Assembly (NCBI RefSeq): GCF_001953985.1
Contig: NZ_MBEI01000048.1
Span: forward strand, 1-59,587
DNA length: 59,587 nt
Reading direction: 5' to 3'
DNA from: Mycobacterium colombiense
Lineage (GTDB): Bacteria > Actinomycetota > Actinomycetes > Mycobacteriales > Mycobacteriaceae
Made by a program: the position numbers and the translations under genes. The notes below the pieces were generated by a model that searched no databases, had not been told where the DNA came from, and was given only the letters and a program-made list of their open reading frames with translations. Below, one piece after another: positions 24,993 through 33,723 of this stretch (position 1 is the stretch's first letter; the number at the start of each line of letters is the position of its first letter).

Positions 24993-25774
24993 TTCGCCAC
25001 GAACCCGCCGTCGACCGGCAGCGCCACCCCGGTGACGTTGCGCGACGCATCCGAGACCAGATACAGCGCGGCCTCGGCGCAGTCTTCCGCGGTGATGGCG
25101 CGCCCCAGCGGATGCTGCCCGCCGACCGATTCGGCGATCGCCGCCTGCTGATCCGCGTCGACCTTCAGCCCGCCGGCCGCCATGAAACCGGTCAACGGCA
25201 TGGCCGCCGGGCAGATCGCGTTGACGCGAATCCCGAAGGGGGCCGCCTCGATTGCGACCGCTCGGGTGAGCTGAATGACCCCGCCCTTGGTCGCGCCGTA
25301 GACCGAACCACCCCAGCCCACCAGGCCGGCCACCGAGGCGGTGTTGAGGATAACCCCGCCCGGGCCCTGCTCCTTGAAGCGCAGCACCGCATACTTGCAC
25401 CCGAGGAACACCCCGCCGAGGTTGACCGCGACCAAACGGTTGAAGTCTTCGAGTGTGTGGTCCTCGAAGATCATGCCGAGTCGCGGCGTCGGTATGCCGA
25501 CGTTGTTGAACAGGATATCGAGCCGGCCGTACTGGTCGACCGCCGCCGCGATCATCGCCTGGACCTGTTGCTCGTCCGAGACGTCGCTCCCGATCGCGAT
25601 GGCGGTGCCGCCGGCCGATTCGATCTGGCGCACAGTCTCTTTCGCGTGGTCGAGGTCGATGTCGGCGGCGACGACCCGCGCACCTTCCTCGGCGAACCGC
25701 AACGCCGACACCCGGCCCACCCCGGAACCGGCGCCGGTCACGATGGCGCTCTTGCCGGCGAGCACTCCGGGCAT
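24989..25774 (-). CDS. Short-chain dehydrogenase/reductase
   Basis: 261 residues, classical SDR. The cofactor motif is TGAGSGVG at residues 13-20, the structural motif is NNVG at 90-93, and the catalytic set is Ser147, Tyr159 and Lys163 (YGATK). An aspartate at the end of beta-2 (AADID) indicates NAD(H) preference. The C-terminus VTGVALPVDGGFVAK is standard. It probably oxidises an alcohol made by one of the P450s to a ketone. Its ATG overlaps the amidohydrolase stop by one base. Confidence 0.9.
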   Translation of the reverse strand: MPGVLAGKSAIVTGAGSGVGRVSALRFAEEGARVVAADIDLDHAKETVRQIESAGGTAIAIGSDVSDEQQVQAMIAAAVDQYGRLDILFNNVGIPTPRLGMIFEDHTLEDFNRLVAVNLGGVFLGCKYAVLRFKEQGPGGVILNTASVAGLVGWGGSVYGATKGGVIQLTRAVAIEAAPFGIRVNAICPAAMPLTGFMAAGGLKVDADQQAAIAESVGGQHPLGRAITAEDCAEAALYLVSDASRNVTGVALPVDGGFVAK

Positions 25775-27003
25775 CAGGCGCTCGCCAGGACGGGGGGCCC
25801 GGCCGGTGTGAACCGGTAGAGCTTCTGGGCATTGCCGCGCAACAGCTTGTATTGCACGTTCTCCGGGAGATCCTTCATGGTGTTGCGGGCGACGCCGATG
25901 CAGTCGGGCCAGGTGGAGTCCGAGTGTGGATAGTCCGTCTCGCACATGATGTTGTCCTCGCCGATCTCGTCCAAACTCTTGACGGCGTGGCGGTCTTCGA
26001 TGATGCAGCCGTAGATGTGGTTGCGGAACGTCTCGCGGATGTCGAGGGTGTCGAGGTCAATCGCGTTGCCCGCGCCGGCGTGCGAGTCGAACTTCGCGCC
26101 CCGCATCACCCAGTACCGCTGCTTGTCCAGCACCTGTTCGGCGCGCTCCAGGAAGTAGGGCATCCAGCCGACCTCACCCTCGGACAGCGCGATCTTCAGC
26201 TTCGGGTAGCGCTGGAACATGCCGCTGAACAACCAGGACAGCATCGTCCCGGAAGTGCGCGAGGCACCCCAGGTGAGGTTGGCCATGAACGGCGCGTCCG
26301 AACAGATCTTGGGCAGCGTCGACGAGGAGCCGACGTGCATGCTGGCCACCATCTCGAGTTCGTTGGCCGCCGCCATCACCGGTTCCCAGTAGCCTGCGGG
26401 GTCGTGAATGGTAGGCAGCCCCAACGGTTCCGGGTTCTCCGAGAACGCGAAGGACGTCACGCCCTTAGCCGCCATGCGCTCCATCTCCGTGGCGGCCAGT
26501 TTCGGGTCCCACATCGGGATCAGCATCAGCGGGATGTACCGGCCGGGCGCGGCGCCACACCATTCCTCGACGAGCCAGTCGTTGTAGTGCTGCAGACACT
26601 CGAAACCGAACTCGCGGTCGCTGGCCTCCATGAACAGCTGCCCGCAGAACCTTGTGATCGTCGGAAAGCACAGCGACGCAAGCACACCCGAGCGGTCCAT
26701 GTCCTCGACGCGAGCCTTGGCGTCATAGCAGCCGGGCCGCATCTCGGAATACGACAGCGGCTCGGGGCTGAACTCCTCCTTGGACTTGCCCACGACGGCG
26801 CTCAGGCCCGAGTTCGGGTAGCGCTTGCCGTCGTAGACCCAGTTGTCCACGCCGTTGTCGTTCTTCTCCATGTGCGGGGCGCGGTCGCGGTCCTTGGCGG
26901 CCACCCGGTCGACCCACAGGTTCGGCGGCTCGAGGATGTGATCGTCGACCGAGATCAGCCAGTCCAGGTTGTATTTCTTGTCTCCGTTGGTTTCTGAGCT
27001 CAT
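25774..27003 (-). CDS. Amidohydrolase-2 (ACMSD-like TIM-barrel) protein
   Basis: 409 residues of the amidohydrolase_2 family, which also contains ACMSD decarboxylase. Metal-ligand motifs are SVDDHILEPPNLW near residue 20 (D-H-x-x-E/P variant), MHVGSSS near residue 222, and the late acidic CETDYPHSDSTWP near residue 365. Proteins like this sit in many mycobacterial and rhodococcal ring-degradation clusters and open rings or decarboxylate. The substrate is unknown. It overlaps the aldehyde dehydrogenase by four bases. Confidence 0.85.
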   Translation of the reverse strand: MSSETNGDKKYNLDWLISVDDHILEPPNLWVDRVAAKDRDRAPHMEKNDNGVDNWVYDGKRYPNSGLSAVVGKSKEEFSPEPLSYSEMRPGCYDAKARVEDMDRSGVLASLCFPTITRFCGQLFMEASDREFGFECLQHYNDWLVEEWCGAAPGRYIPLMLIPMWDPKLAATEMERMAAKGVTSFAFSENPEPLGLPTIHDPAGYWEPVMAAANELEMVASMHVGSSSTLPKICSDAPFMANLTWGASRTSGTMLSWLFSGMFQRYPKLKIALSEGEVGWMPYFLERAEQVLDKQRYWVMRGAKFDSHAGAGNAIDLDTLDIRETFRNHIYGCIIEDRHAVKSLDEIGEDNIMCETDYPHSDSTWPDCIGVARNTMKDLPENVQYKLLRGNAQKLYRFTPAGPPVLASA

Positions 27004-28466
27004 TTCAACTCCCCAATCGACATGTGCTTGACCTCCTGGAACTCGCGGATGCCGTCCGGTCCCCGTTCGCGGCCCAGACCGCTCTGCTTGTATCCGCCGC
27101 TCGGTGCGTAGGCGGAGAACACGGTGGTGTTGACGTTGACCGCGCCGGTGCGCAGCCGGCGCGCCACCTGCAGCGCGGCCGCCGCATCGGTCCCGTACAC
27201 CTGCCCGGACAGGCCGTAGATGCTGTCGTTGGCGATGGCGACCGCGTCGTCGGTATCGCGGTAGCCGAGCACGCCGATGATCGGGCCGAAGATTTCTTCC
27301 TGCGCAGCCGGATTCGCGTTGCTGGGCAGGTCGAGCACGGTCGGTTCGAAGTAGTAGCCGCGGTCAAGATCCGCCGGGCGTCCGCCGCCGCAGAACACCT
27401 TGCCGCCGTGTTCTTCGGCCAGCTTCACGTACTGCTCGCATTTGTCGCGCTGGGCCGCGCTGATGACCGGGCCCATCATGGCCGTCTCGTCGCTGGGCGG
27501 ACCCACCTTGATCGAGCCGTAGGCCGCGCTGACCGCGTTCAGCACTTCGTCTTTCTTATCTTGCGGCACAAGCATTCTGGTGGCGGCAACGCACGCCTGG
27601 CCGGCGGTGCTGAGGACCACGATCATCGCGCCGCCAGCGGCGCGGTGCACGGCGTCGGGCAGGTAGATCTGCGCGGATTTTCCGCCGAGTTCCAGCGACA
27701 CCCGCTTGACGGTCGGGGCGGCCTGGGCGAGGATCTTGCGGCCGGCCAGCGTTGAGCCGGTGAACGACACCATGTCGATGCCCGGATCGCTGGTCAGCAG
27801 CTCGGCCCCGGCGATGCCCGACTCGACGACCACGCTCAGCACTCCCGGCGGCAGGCCGGCGGCGTCGGCGGCCGCGCCGAAAATCAAGGACGAGATCGGG
27901 GTCAGCGGGCTGGGCCGCAAAATCACTGAGTTGCCCGCCATCAACGCGGGAATCAGCTTCTGGAAGCCCATGATCAGCGCCGCGTTGTACGGCGTGATGG
28001 CGGTGACGACGCCGACGGGTTCGTGCCGCCGGACGCTCAGCGCGACCCGGCCACGCACCAGGTCGTCGACCGGGACCGGGCTAGCTTCCTCGTGCGACAT
28101 CGACAGGTACAGGTCGATCGTCTGGCGCGCGATGGCCGCCCCGGCACCCAGCTGCGTCATCTCGGCGAAGCGCGCCGATTGGCCGGCCTCGGCGACGAGG
28201 GTGGGAACCAGCGTGGCGCGCTCGGACTCGATGTGGTCGATAAAGGCGTGCAGCACCCGCGCCCGCTCGCTGGGCGCGGCGTCGGCCCACACCCCATCGT
28301 CGAAGCTGCGGCGCGCCTCGGCGATCGCGCGCCGCACCTCGGGCAACGGAGTGGCGGTGATGTCGGCGACGTGACTCTCGTCGGCCGGATTTTCGACGCT
28401 GACCACGTCGTCGCCGGTGACCCAACGGCCCGCGACATACGTGCGTTGTTCCGCGACGATCGTCAC
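27000..28466 (-). CDS. Aldehyde dehydrogenase
   Basis: 488 residues, full length. Catalytic Cys292 lies in TAGQACVAATR and the general base Glu259 in LELGGKS. The Rossmann segment ends in FTGSTLAG at about residues 235-242, and the oxyanion asparagine lies in ITPYNAAL near residue 161. It would oxidise an aldehyde intermediate to the acid used by the CoA ligase. It is the first gene of a seven-gene operon (ALDH, amidohydrolase, SDR, P450, F420-type protein, TetR, cupin), preceded by operator site 3. Confidence 0.92.
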   Translation of the reverse strand: MTIVAEQRTYVAGRWVTGDDVVSVENPADESHVADITATPLPEVRRAIAEARRSFDDGVWADAAPSERARVLHAFIDHIESERATLVPTLVAEAGQSARFAEMTQLGAGAAIARQTIDLYLSMSHEEASPVPVDDLVRGRVALSVRRHEPVGVVTAITPYNAALIMGFQKLIPALMAGNSVILRPSPLTPISSLIFGAAADAAGLPPGVLSVVVESGIAGAELLTSDPGIDMVSFTGSTLAGRKILAQAAPTVKRVSLELGGKSAQIYLPDAVHRAAGGAMIVVLSTAGQACVAATRMLVPQDKKDEVLNAVSAAYGSIKVGPPSDETAMMGPVISAAQRDKCEQYVKLAEEHGGKVFCGGGRPADLDRGYYFEPTVLDLPSNANPAAQEEIFGPIIGVLGYRDTDDAVAIANDSIYGLSGQVYGTDAAAALQVARRLRTGAVNVNTTVFSAYAPSGGYKQSGLGRERGPDGIREFQEVKHMSIGELK

Positions 28467-28492
28467 GACAACTCCTAAATATCAGGTAACGG

Positions 28493-28507
28493 TAGAACCG
28501 TATTCTA
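28493..28507. promoter_or_regulatory. TAGAA-N5-TTCTA operator, site 3
   Basis: TAGAACCGTATTCTA, the perfect form of the repeated element, 26 bases upstream of the aldehyde dehydrogenase start. This is the same distance as site 1 from its TetR gene. Confidence 0.65.
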
Positions 28508-28528
28508 CTTTGACCAAAAGTTCAACTC

Positions 28529-30115
28529 TCAATTTTCGACCGGCCCAAGTGCTGAGCCGCCCGCCCATCGCTGCCCCTTCTCTCGAACACTCTGGCGCAC
28601 AACGTATTTCTGCACCTTGCCGCTTGCGGTCCGGGGAAAGTCGGTCACCTCGTGCAGCCCCTCGGGCCACTTCTGCTTGGCCACCCCGGCACGCTCGAAG
28701 TGCTCGCGGACCTCGGCCATGGTCGGCATGCCATAGCCGGGCTTGAGGCGCAGCACGGCCGCCGCGTGCTCGCCGAGCCGCGCATCGGGCGCGGAAACCA
28801 CGACCGCCTCGGCGACCGCCGGCATGGCGAGCAGGACTTCCTCGACTTCCAGGGCACTGATGTTCTCGCCGCCGCGGATGATGATGTCGGACTTGCGGTC
28901 GGTGATGGTCAGGTAGCCGTCGTCATCCATCACCCCGATGTCGCCGGTGTGATACCAGCCGTCCTCGTCGAAGGCGCGGGCGGTCAGCGCGGGATCGGTG
29001 TAGCCGACGAACAGATCCGGTCCGCGCGAGAGTATTTCGCCGTCGTCGGCCAACCGGACCTCGACGCCGGTGCGCGCCTTGCCGTCGGTGAAGAGCCGCT
29101 TGTCTTCCGGTGCGGTGTGCTGCGAACCGGTGATCGACGGGTGCTCGGAGCTGCCGTAGGAGCGGGTGACGACGATCCCGAGGTCGGCCAGGCGCCGGGT
29201 GACCACCGCCGGGACGGTGGATCCGCCCAGTCCGATGTGTTTGATGTAGCGCAGGTGATCCGGGGTGAAGCGAGGGTGGTCGAGCAGGCTGGTGACGAAG
29301 TACGGCGGTCCCCCGCCTAGTGCCACGCCGTCGGCGTCCATCAGGTCGATCGCCTTGTCGGGGTCCCAGACATCGGTGAGGTCGATCGGCGCGCCGTCGA
29401 GCACCGGCATCAGGAACGCGCCGAGCATGCCGATGAAATGCCCGACGGGCAGCGCGGTGAGCTGCCGCCCGAGCCCCTGCGGGTAATTCGCCAACAGCTG
29501 GCGCGTTTCGAATCCCAGTGTCTGATGGCTGTGGATCACGCCCTTGGGGTCGCTGGTGGTGCCCGACGTGAACGCGATCACCGCCGGGTTGGCGGGATCG
29601 GTCGCCACCGTGCCGTCCATCGGTTCGTCCTCGAGCAGCGCGTCGAAGCTCTCCCCCACCAGCGCGACGGTCGGTACGTCGGCACAGACCTCCGGCGCGA
29701 AGGTCATGCGCCCGAATCCCTCGGCGGTGATGAAGACCCGCGGCTTGACGCTCGACAGGATGTAGCGCAATTCCTTCGGCCCGTAGAAGTGGACGATCGG
29801 CACCACGACGACGGAAAGCAGCGCCGAGGCCCAGAAGGTGACCGCCGCTTCCACCCAGTTCGGCAGCTGGAAGGCGACCACGTCACCCGGGCCGACGCCC
29901 CGGGCGCGCAGCCCCGCCGCGAGCCGCCGGGCCATCAGCTCGACATCGCCGAACGTGCCGGTAAATGGCCGCACCGCGGAGTGCACGCGAAACGTGTTGT
30001 GCTGGTTGTCTTTGAGGCCGCGGGCCAGCAGATCCCCGAGGGTGTCCGGGGTCCACCAGCCCTGCTCCTCGTAGCGGCGCGCCAACTCGGGCGCGACGAC
30101 ACGGATACCGGTCAC
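28529..30115 (-). CDS. AMP-forming acyl-CoA synthetase/ligase
   Basis: 528 residues of the ANL superfamily. The P-loop-like A3 motif is FTSGTTSDPKG, A5 is SYGSSEHP, A7/A8 is YHTGDIGVMDDDGYLTITDRKSDII, and the C-terminal catalytic lysine lies in PRTASGKVQK. The acid is activated to an adenylate and then a CoA thioester. The enzyme probably primes the carboxylic acid substrate or an intermediate of this region. It is monocistronic or leads the leftward set, with operator site 4 in its promoter; 62 bases separate it from the ALDH gene. Confidence 0.92.
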   Translation of the reverse strand: MTGIRVVAPELARRYEEQGWWTPDTLGDLLARGLKDNQHNTFRVHSAVRPFTGTFGDVELMARRLAAGLRARGVGPGDVVAFQLPNWVEAAVTFWASALLSVVVVPIVHFYGPKELRYILSSVKPRVFITAEGFGRMTFAPEVCADVPTVALVGESFDALLEDEPMDGTVATDPANPAVIAFTSGTTSDPKGVIHSHQTLGFETRQLLANYPQGLGRQLTALPVGHFIGMLGAFLMPVLDGAPIDLTDVWDPDKAIDLMDADGVALGGGPPYFVTSLLDHPRFTPDHLRYIKHIGLGGSTVPAVVTRRLADLGIVVTRSYGSSEHPSITGSQHTAPEDKRLFTDGKARTGVEVRLADDGEILSRGPDLFVGYTDPALTARAFDEDGWYHTGDIGVMDDDGYLTITDRKSDIIIRGGENISALEVEEVLLAMPAVAEAVVVSAPDARLGEHAAAVLRLKPGYGMPTMAEVREHFERAGVAKQKWPEGLHEVTDFPRTASGKVQKYVVRQSVREKGQRWAGGSALGPVEN

Positions 30116-30150
30116 ATTCCTCCTCCGGTGAGCTTCAGCCGTGGCCAGCG

Positions 30151-30165
30151 TAGAACGACACTCTC
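30151..30165. promoter_or_regulatory. TAGAA-N5-TTCTA operator, site 4
   Basis: TAGAACGACACTCTC, a degenerate copy in the right half, 35 bases upstream of the acyl-CoA ligase start. It is also within 230 bases of the rightward mceA start. Confidence 0.45.
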
Positions 30166-30380
30166 GTGCTGAACAGTATTGAAGTTCTGGTAATGCGGAT
30201 GTATCGTTCTGCTCGCTACTAACGTGAGATTTGTATCACACCGCGGACCGGTTGGCTTGGATGACTATGGATCGGGACAGCGTGACGGGGGTCTGTAGTC
30301 GGCATGTGCGCACCACTTCGACTGTCGCACTGGCTGTTTGGTGCATCGACCCGACATCCCGCGGCGGCGAAGGGGCCTAG

Positions 30381-31637
30381 GTGACCAGACGAATCCAGGC
30401 CGTGCCGGCCGGACACCGAGCGCCCTCGCATCCCCTCGCCAATCGCCGCGCCACATCTCGCTCTGCCCGCCCGCTCGCGGGATTGGCGACCGTCATCGCC
30501 GCAGCCGCGGTCCTCGTCCTCGCGGTCACACAGTTCCGCGGCGGCTTCACCCAAACCGTTCCGGTGACGGTGGTCGCGGGCCGGGCGGGCTTGATGATGA
30601 ACCCGGGCGCCAAGGTCAAGCTGCACGGTGCACCGGTGGGCAGCGTTGCCTACATTCAGGACCGACCCGATGGGCAGGCCGACATCCATCTGGCCCTCGA
30701 TCCGTCCCGGCTGGAACTCATTCCCGCCAATGTCCTCGTCAACGTCGTGGCGACGACGGCGTTCGGCGCCAAGTTCATCCAGCTCATTCCCCCGGAAAGC
30801 CCGTCGCCGCAGCGCCTGCGCGCCGGTCAGGTGCTCGACGCCGGTCGCGTCACCGTCGAAATCAACTCGGTGTTCCAACAACTCACGTCGGTGCTGGCCA
30901 AGGTCGACCCCGCCAAACTCAACGAGACGCTGGGCGCCATGGCGACCGCACTCAACGGGCGCGGTGCGCGGCTGGGCCAGATGTTCAGCGACCTGAACGC
31001 CTTTCTCGGCAAGTTCGAGCCGAGCCTGCCGAACCTGAGTCACGACATCGACGCGATGGCCGACGTGTCCAGTGCCTACGCCGACGCGGCGCCGGACCTG
31101 ATCACCGTCGCGGACCGCACCACGCGCATCAGCCAGACCCTGGTCGACGAACAGCAGAACCTCGACGCGCTTCTGATCAGTTCGATCGGCCTGGCCGACC
31201 TCGGCAACGACGTCCTGGGCGCCAATCGCGAAAAGCTGACCGAGGTAACGCATCTGCTCGTGCCGACGACCGATCTGACCAACGAGTACCACCAGGCGCT
31301 GACGTGTTCGCTGAAGGGAATGTTCCCGCTGGCCCTGCAGCCGCCCACACAGGTCCCGGGGCTCGAGGTGTTGGGTGGCATCACGCTGGGCGCCGAGCGT
31401 TACCGGTTCCCCAAGAACCTGCCCAAGGTCGCGGCGAAGGGCGGACCGCAGTGTGACCACGAATTGCCGCTTTCCTACAACACTTTCCCGCCCTTCGACG
31501 TCGCCGACATCGGCGCCAACCCATGGCAGTACGGACAGCAGGGGATCGTGCTGAACTCCGACGGGCTCAAGCAGTTTCTCTACGGCCCGCTGGATGGACC
31601 GCCGCGCAACACCGCACAGATCGGGCAACCGGGATGA
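30381..31637 (+). CDS. mceA: MceA-type substrate-binding protein
   Basis: 418 residues. It has an N-terminal transmembrane anchor (about residues 33-52, LAGLATVIAAAAVLVLAV), then the MlaD/Mce domain (VTVVAGRAGLMMNPGAKVKLHGAPVGSV, GAKFIQLIPP) and a long helical region. Mce proteins form hexameric tubes that carry lipids or sterols between the outer and inner membranes. GTG 30381 follows AAGGGG. It is the first gene of a six-gene run, each overlapping the next. No yrbEA/yrbEB permease genes precede it; the acyl-CoA ligase points the other way. Confidence 0.85.
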   Translation: MTRRIQAVPAGHRAPSHPLANRRATSRSARPLAGLATVIAAAAVLVLAVTQFRGGFTQTVPVTVVAGRAGLMMNPGAKVKLHGAPVGSVAYIQDRPDGQADIHLALDPSRLELIPANVLVNVVATTAFGAKFIQLIPPESPSPQRLRAGQVLDAGRVTVEINSVFQQLTSVLAKVDPAKLNETLGAMATALNGRGARLGQMFSDLNAFLGKFEPSLPNLSHDIDAMADVSSAYADAAPDLITVADRTTRISQTLVDEQQNLDALLISSIGLADLGNDVLGANREKLTEVTHLLVPTTDLTNEYHQALTCSLKGMFPLALQPPTQVPGLEVLGGITLGAERYRFPKNLPKVAAKGGPQCDHELPLSYNTFPPFDVADIGANPWQYGQQGIVLNSDGLKQFLYGPLDGPPRNTAQIGQPG

Positions 31638-32659
31638 CCGGCACCGGCCGCATCATGGTGAAGTTCGGCATCTTCGCCACAGTGATGCTGATGCTGACGA
31701 CCTTCCTCTTTTTCATTTTCGGCCAGTTCCGCAACGGCCCGACCCACCGGTACTCGGCAATCTTCGTCGACGCCTCGCAACTGAAGACCGGAGATTCGGT
31801 GCGAGTGGCCGGAATTCGGGTCGGCACGGTCAACGGCATTGCGCTGCAGCCGGACAACAAGGTGGTGGTGGACTTCGACGCCGACGACGACGTCGCGCTC
31901 ACCACCGGCACCCGGGCGGCCGTGCGCTACCTCAACCTGGTGGGCGATCGCTACCTCGAACTCATCATCGGGCCCGGCTCCATGCGGGTGCTCCCGGCGG
32001 GGTCACAGATATCGATCGACCACACCATGCCCTCACTGGACCTCGACATGCTGCTGGGCGGGCTGAAACCCGTTATCCGAGGGCTGAATCCGCAGGACGT
32101 CAACGCGCTGGCCGGCGCGCTGCTGCAGATATTCCAGGGCCAAGGCCAGACTCTGCAATCGCTGCTGGCCAAAACGTCGTCGTTCTCCAATGACGTCGCC
32201 GAGAAGAACAAGTCCATCGAGACCCTGATCGACAACCTCAACACCGTGGTGCGGACCCTCGCCGATCAGGGCGGCCAGTTCTCCGGAGCGATCGAACGCC
32301 TGCAGCGCCTCGTCACCGACCTCGCGCACGACCGCGATCCGATCGGGGACGCCATCCAGGCGCTGGCCACCGGCACCGCCTCGGTAACCGATCTCCTCGG
32401 CGCCGCGCGCCCGCCGCTGGCCGGAACGGTCGACCAACTCAACCGCCTGGCTCCCCTGCTCGAGCAGGGCAAGGGACGCCTCGACGACGCACTGCAGCGG
32501 GCGCCCAACAACTTCCGCAAGCTCGCCCGCACCGGCGCCTACGGCAGCTTCGTCAACTACTACATCTGTGGGCTGACATTCCGCGTCACAGATCTGCAAG
32601 GCCGCACGGCGGTCTACCCATGGTTCAAGCAAACAGAGGGAAGGTGCGCGGAGCCCTGA
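31634..32659 (+). CDS. mceB: MceB-type protein
   Basis: 341 residues. An N-terminal membrane helix (FGIFATVMLMLTTFLFFIFG) is followed by the Mce domain (YSAIFVDASQLKTGDSVRVAGIRVGTV, AAVRYLNLVGDRYLEL) and a coiled helical C-terminal half. The start ATG 31634 overlaps the MceA stop (ATGA). MceB is one of six subunits expected in the heterohexameric lipid-transfer tube. Confidence 0.88.
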   Translation: MTGTGRIMVKFGIFATVMLMLTTFLFFIFGQFRNGPTHRYSAIFVDASQLKTGDSVRVAGIRVGTVNGIALQPDNKVVVDFDADDDVALTTGTRAAVRYLNLVGDRYLELIIGPGSMRVLPAGSQISIDHTMPSLDLDMLLGGLKPVIRGLNPQDVNALAGALLQIFQGQGQTLQSLLAKTSSFSNDVAEKNKSIETLIDNLNTVVRTLADQGGQFSGAIERLQRLVTDLAHDRDPIGDAIQALATGTASVTDLLGAARPPLAGTVDQLNRLAPLLEQGKGRLDDALQRAPNNFRKLARTGAYGSFVNYYICGLTFRVTDLQGRTAVYPWFKQTEGRCAEP

Positions 32660-33723
32660 TGCTGAAATATCGTGGCGCACATCTCATTCGGCCGGGCTTC
32701 ATAGGCACTGTGCTGATCCTGCTGGTCGTCGCCGTCGGGTTGGCACCCGACCGGCTGATCTCCTGGGCCACGACCCTCCGTTACCACGCGTTGTTCGCCG
32801 AGGCCGGAGGGCTCTTGCCCGGAAACAAGGTTCTGGTCTCGGGGGTCAACGTCGGCACGGTTTCCGGGGTTTCGCTGGACGACGACGGCAATGCCGTGGT
32901 CGATTTCGGGGTCAACGGCAAGGTGCGACTGGGAGCGCAGACCACCGCGCATATCCGCACCGGATCGCTGCTGGGCGCGCGAGTGCTGACCCTGGAATCG
33001 GCCGGCACCGGCCTGTTACGTCCGTCGGATGTCATACCGCTGTCCCGGACGTCGTCGCCGTACTCGCTGACCGAGGCCGTCTCGGAGGCGACCACAAATC
33101 TAGCGGCCACCAGCACCGACACGCTGAATCAATCGCTGGACGCATTATCGGCGACGATCGACCAGATCGCCCCGCAGCTGGGCGCGACGTTCGACGGGCT
33201 GACCCGACTGTCGCGGGCGATCAACAATCGCGGCGAAACCCTGGACGCGCTGCTTAAGAGCGCCAGCGATGTCACCGGCATCCTATCGGAGCACAGCCAG
33301 GGGGTGAACTCGCTAATCCTCGACGGCAACGTGCTGCTCGAGACGTTGGTGCGGCGACGCGATGCGATCAGTGAGCTGCTGGCCAACGTTTCCGCGGTCT
33401 CCAAGGAGCTGACCGGGCTGGTCGCCGACAACGAGGCCAAGCTCGGCCCGACGCTGGACCGGTTGAATTCCGTTGCGGCCATGCTGGAGAAGAACCGCGA
33501 CAACCTGTCCAAGGCGCTGCCCGGTCTGAAGAAGTTCGAGATCACCTCGGGCGAGGCGGTGTCCAACGGCTTCTATTACAACGCTTTCGTTCCCAATCTT
33601 GCGATCCCCGAGTTTATTCAACCATTCTTCGATTACTACTTCGGGTTCCGCCGCAACGACCCGAACATGCCGCGGGCGCTGTTCCCCTGGCCGCACAACG
33701 GCATTCCGGGCGGTTCGCGATGA
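32659..33723 (+). CDS. mceC: MceC-type protein
   Basis: About 354 residues. A membrane anchor (FIGTVLILLVVAVGLAP) precedes the Mce domain (YHALFAEAGGLLPGNKVLVSGVNVGTVSGV) and a helical region rich in regularly spaced Leu, as in other Mce subunits. ATG 32659 overlaps the MceB stop by one base and has GGAG five bases upstream; GTG 32644 is an alternative. The C-terminus carries the FYYNAFVPNLAIPEF motif common to this subunit class. Confidence 0.85.
   Translation: MLKYRGAHLIRPGFIGTVLILLVVAVGLAPDRLISWATTLRYHALFAEAGGLLPGNKVLVSGVNVGTVSGVSLDDDGNAVVDFGVNGKVRLGAQTTAHIRTGSLLGARVLTLESAGTGLLRPSDVIPLSRTSSPYSLTEAVSEATTNLAATSTDTLNQSLDALSATIDQIAPQLGATFDGLTRLSRAINNRGETLDALLKSASDVTGILSEHSQGVNSLILDGNVLLETLVRRRDAISELLANVSAVSKELTGLVADNEAKLGPTLDRLNSVAAMLEKNRDNLSKALPGLKKFEITSGEAVSNGFYYNAFVPNLAIPEFIQPFFDYYFGFRRNDPNMPRALFPWPHNGIPGGSR

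Noticed and set aside
23742..25832. Apparent 696-residue fusion upstream of the P450
   Set aside because: The upstream 280 residues are an open frame over the SDR gene (24989-25774), which is read in another frame and has a complete catalytic set. The P450 starts at 24992.
30224..30239. GTGA-N8-TCAC as a CRP site upstream of mceA
   Set aside because: CRP sites need 6 bases between the half-sites (TGTGA-N6-TCACA); this has 8, so it is not convincing.
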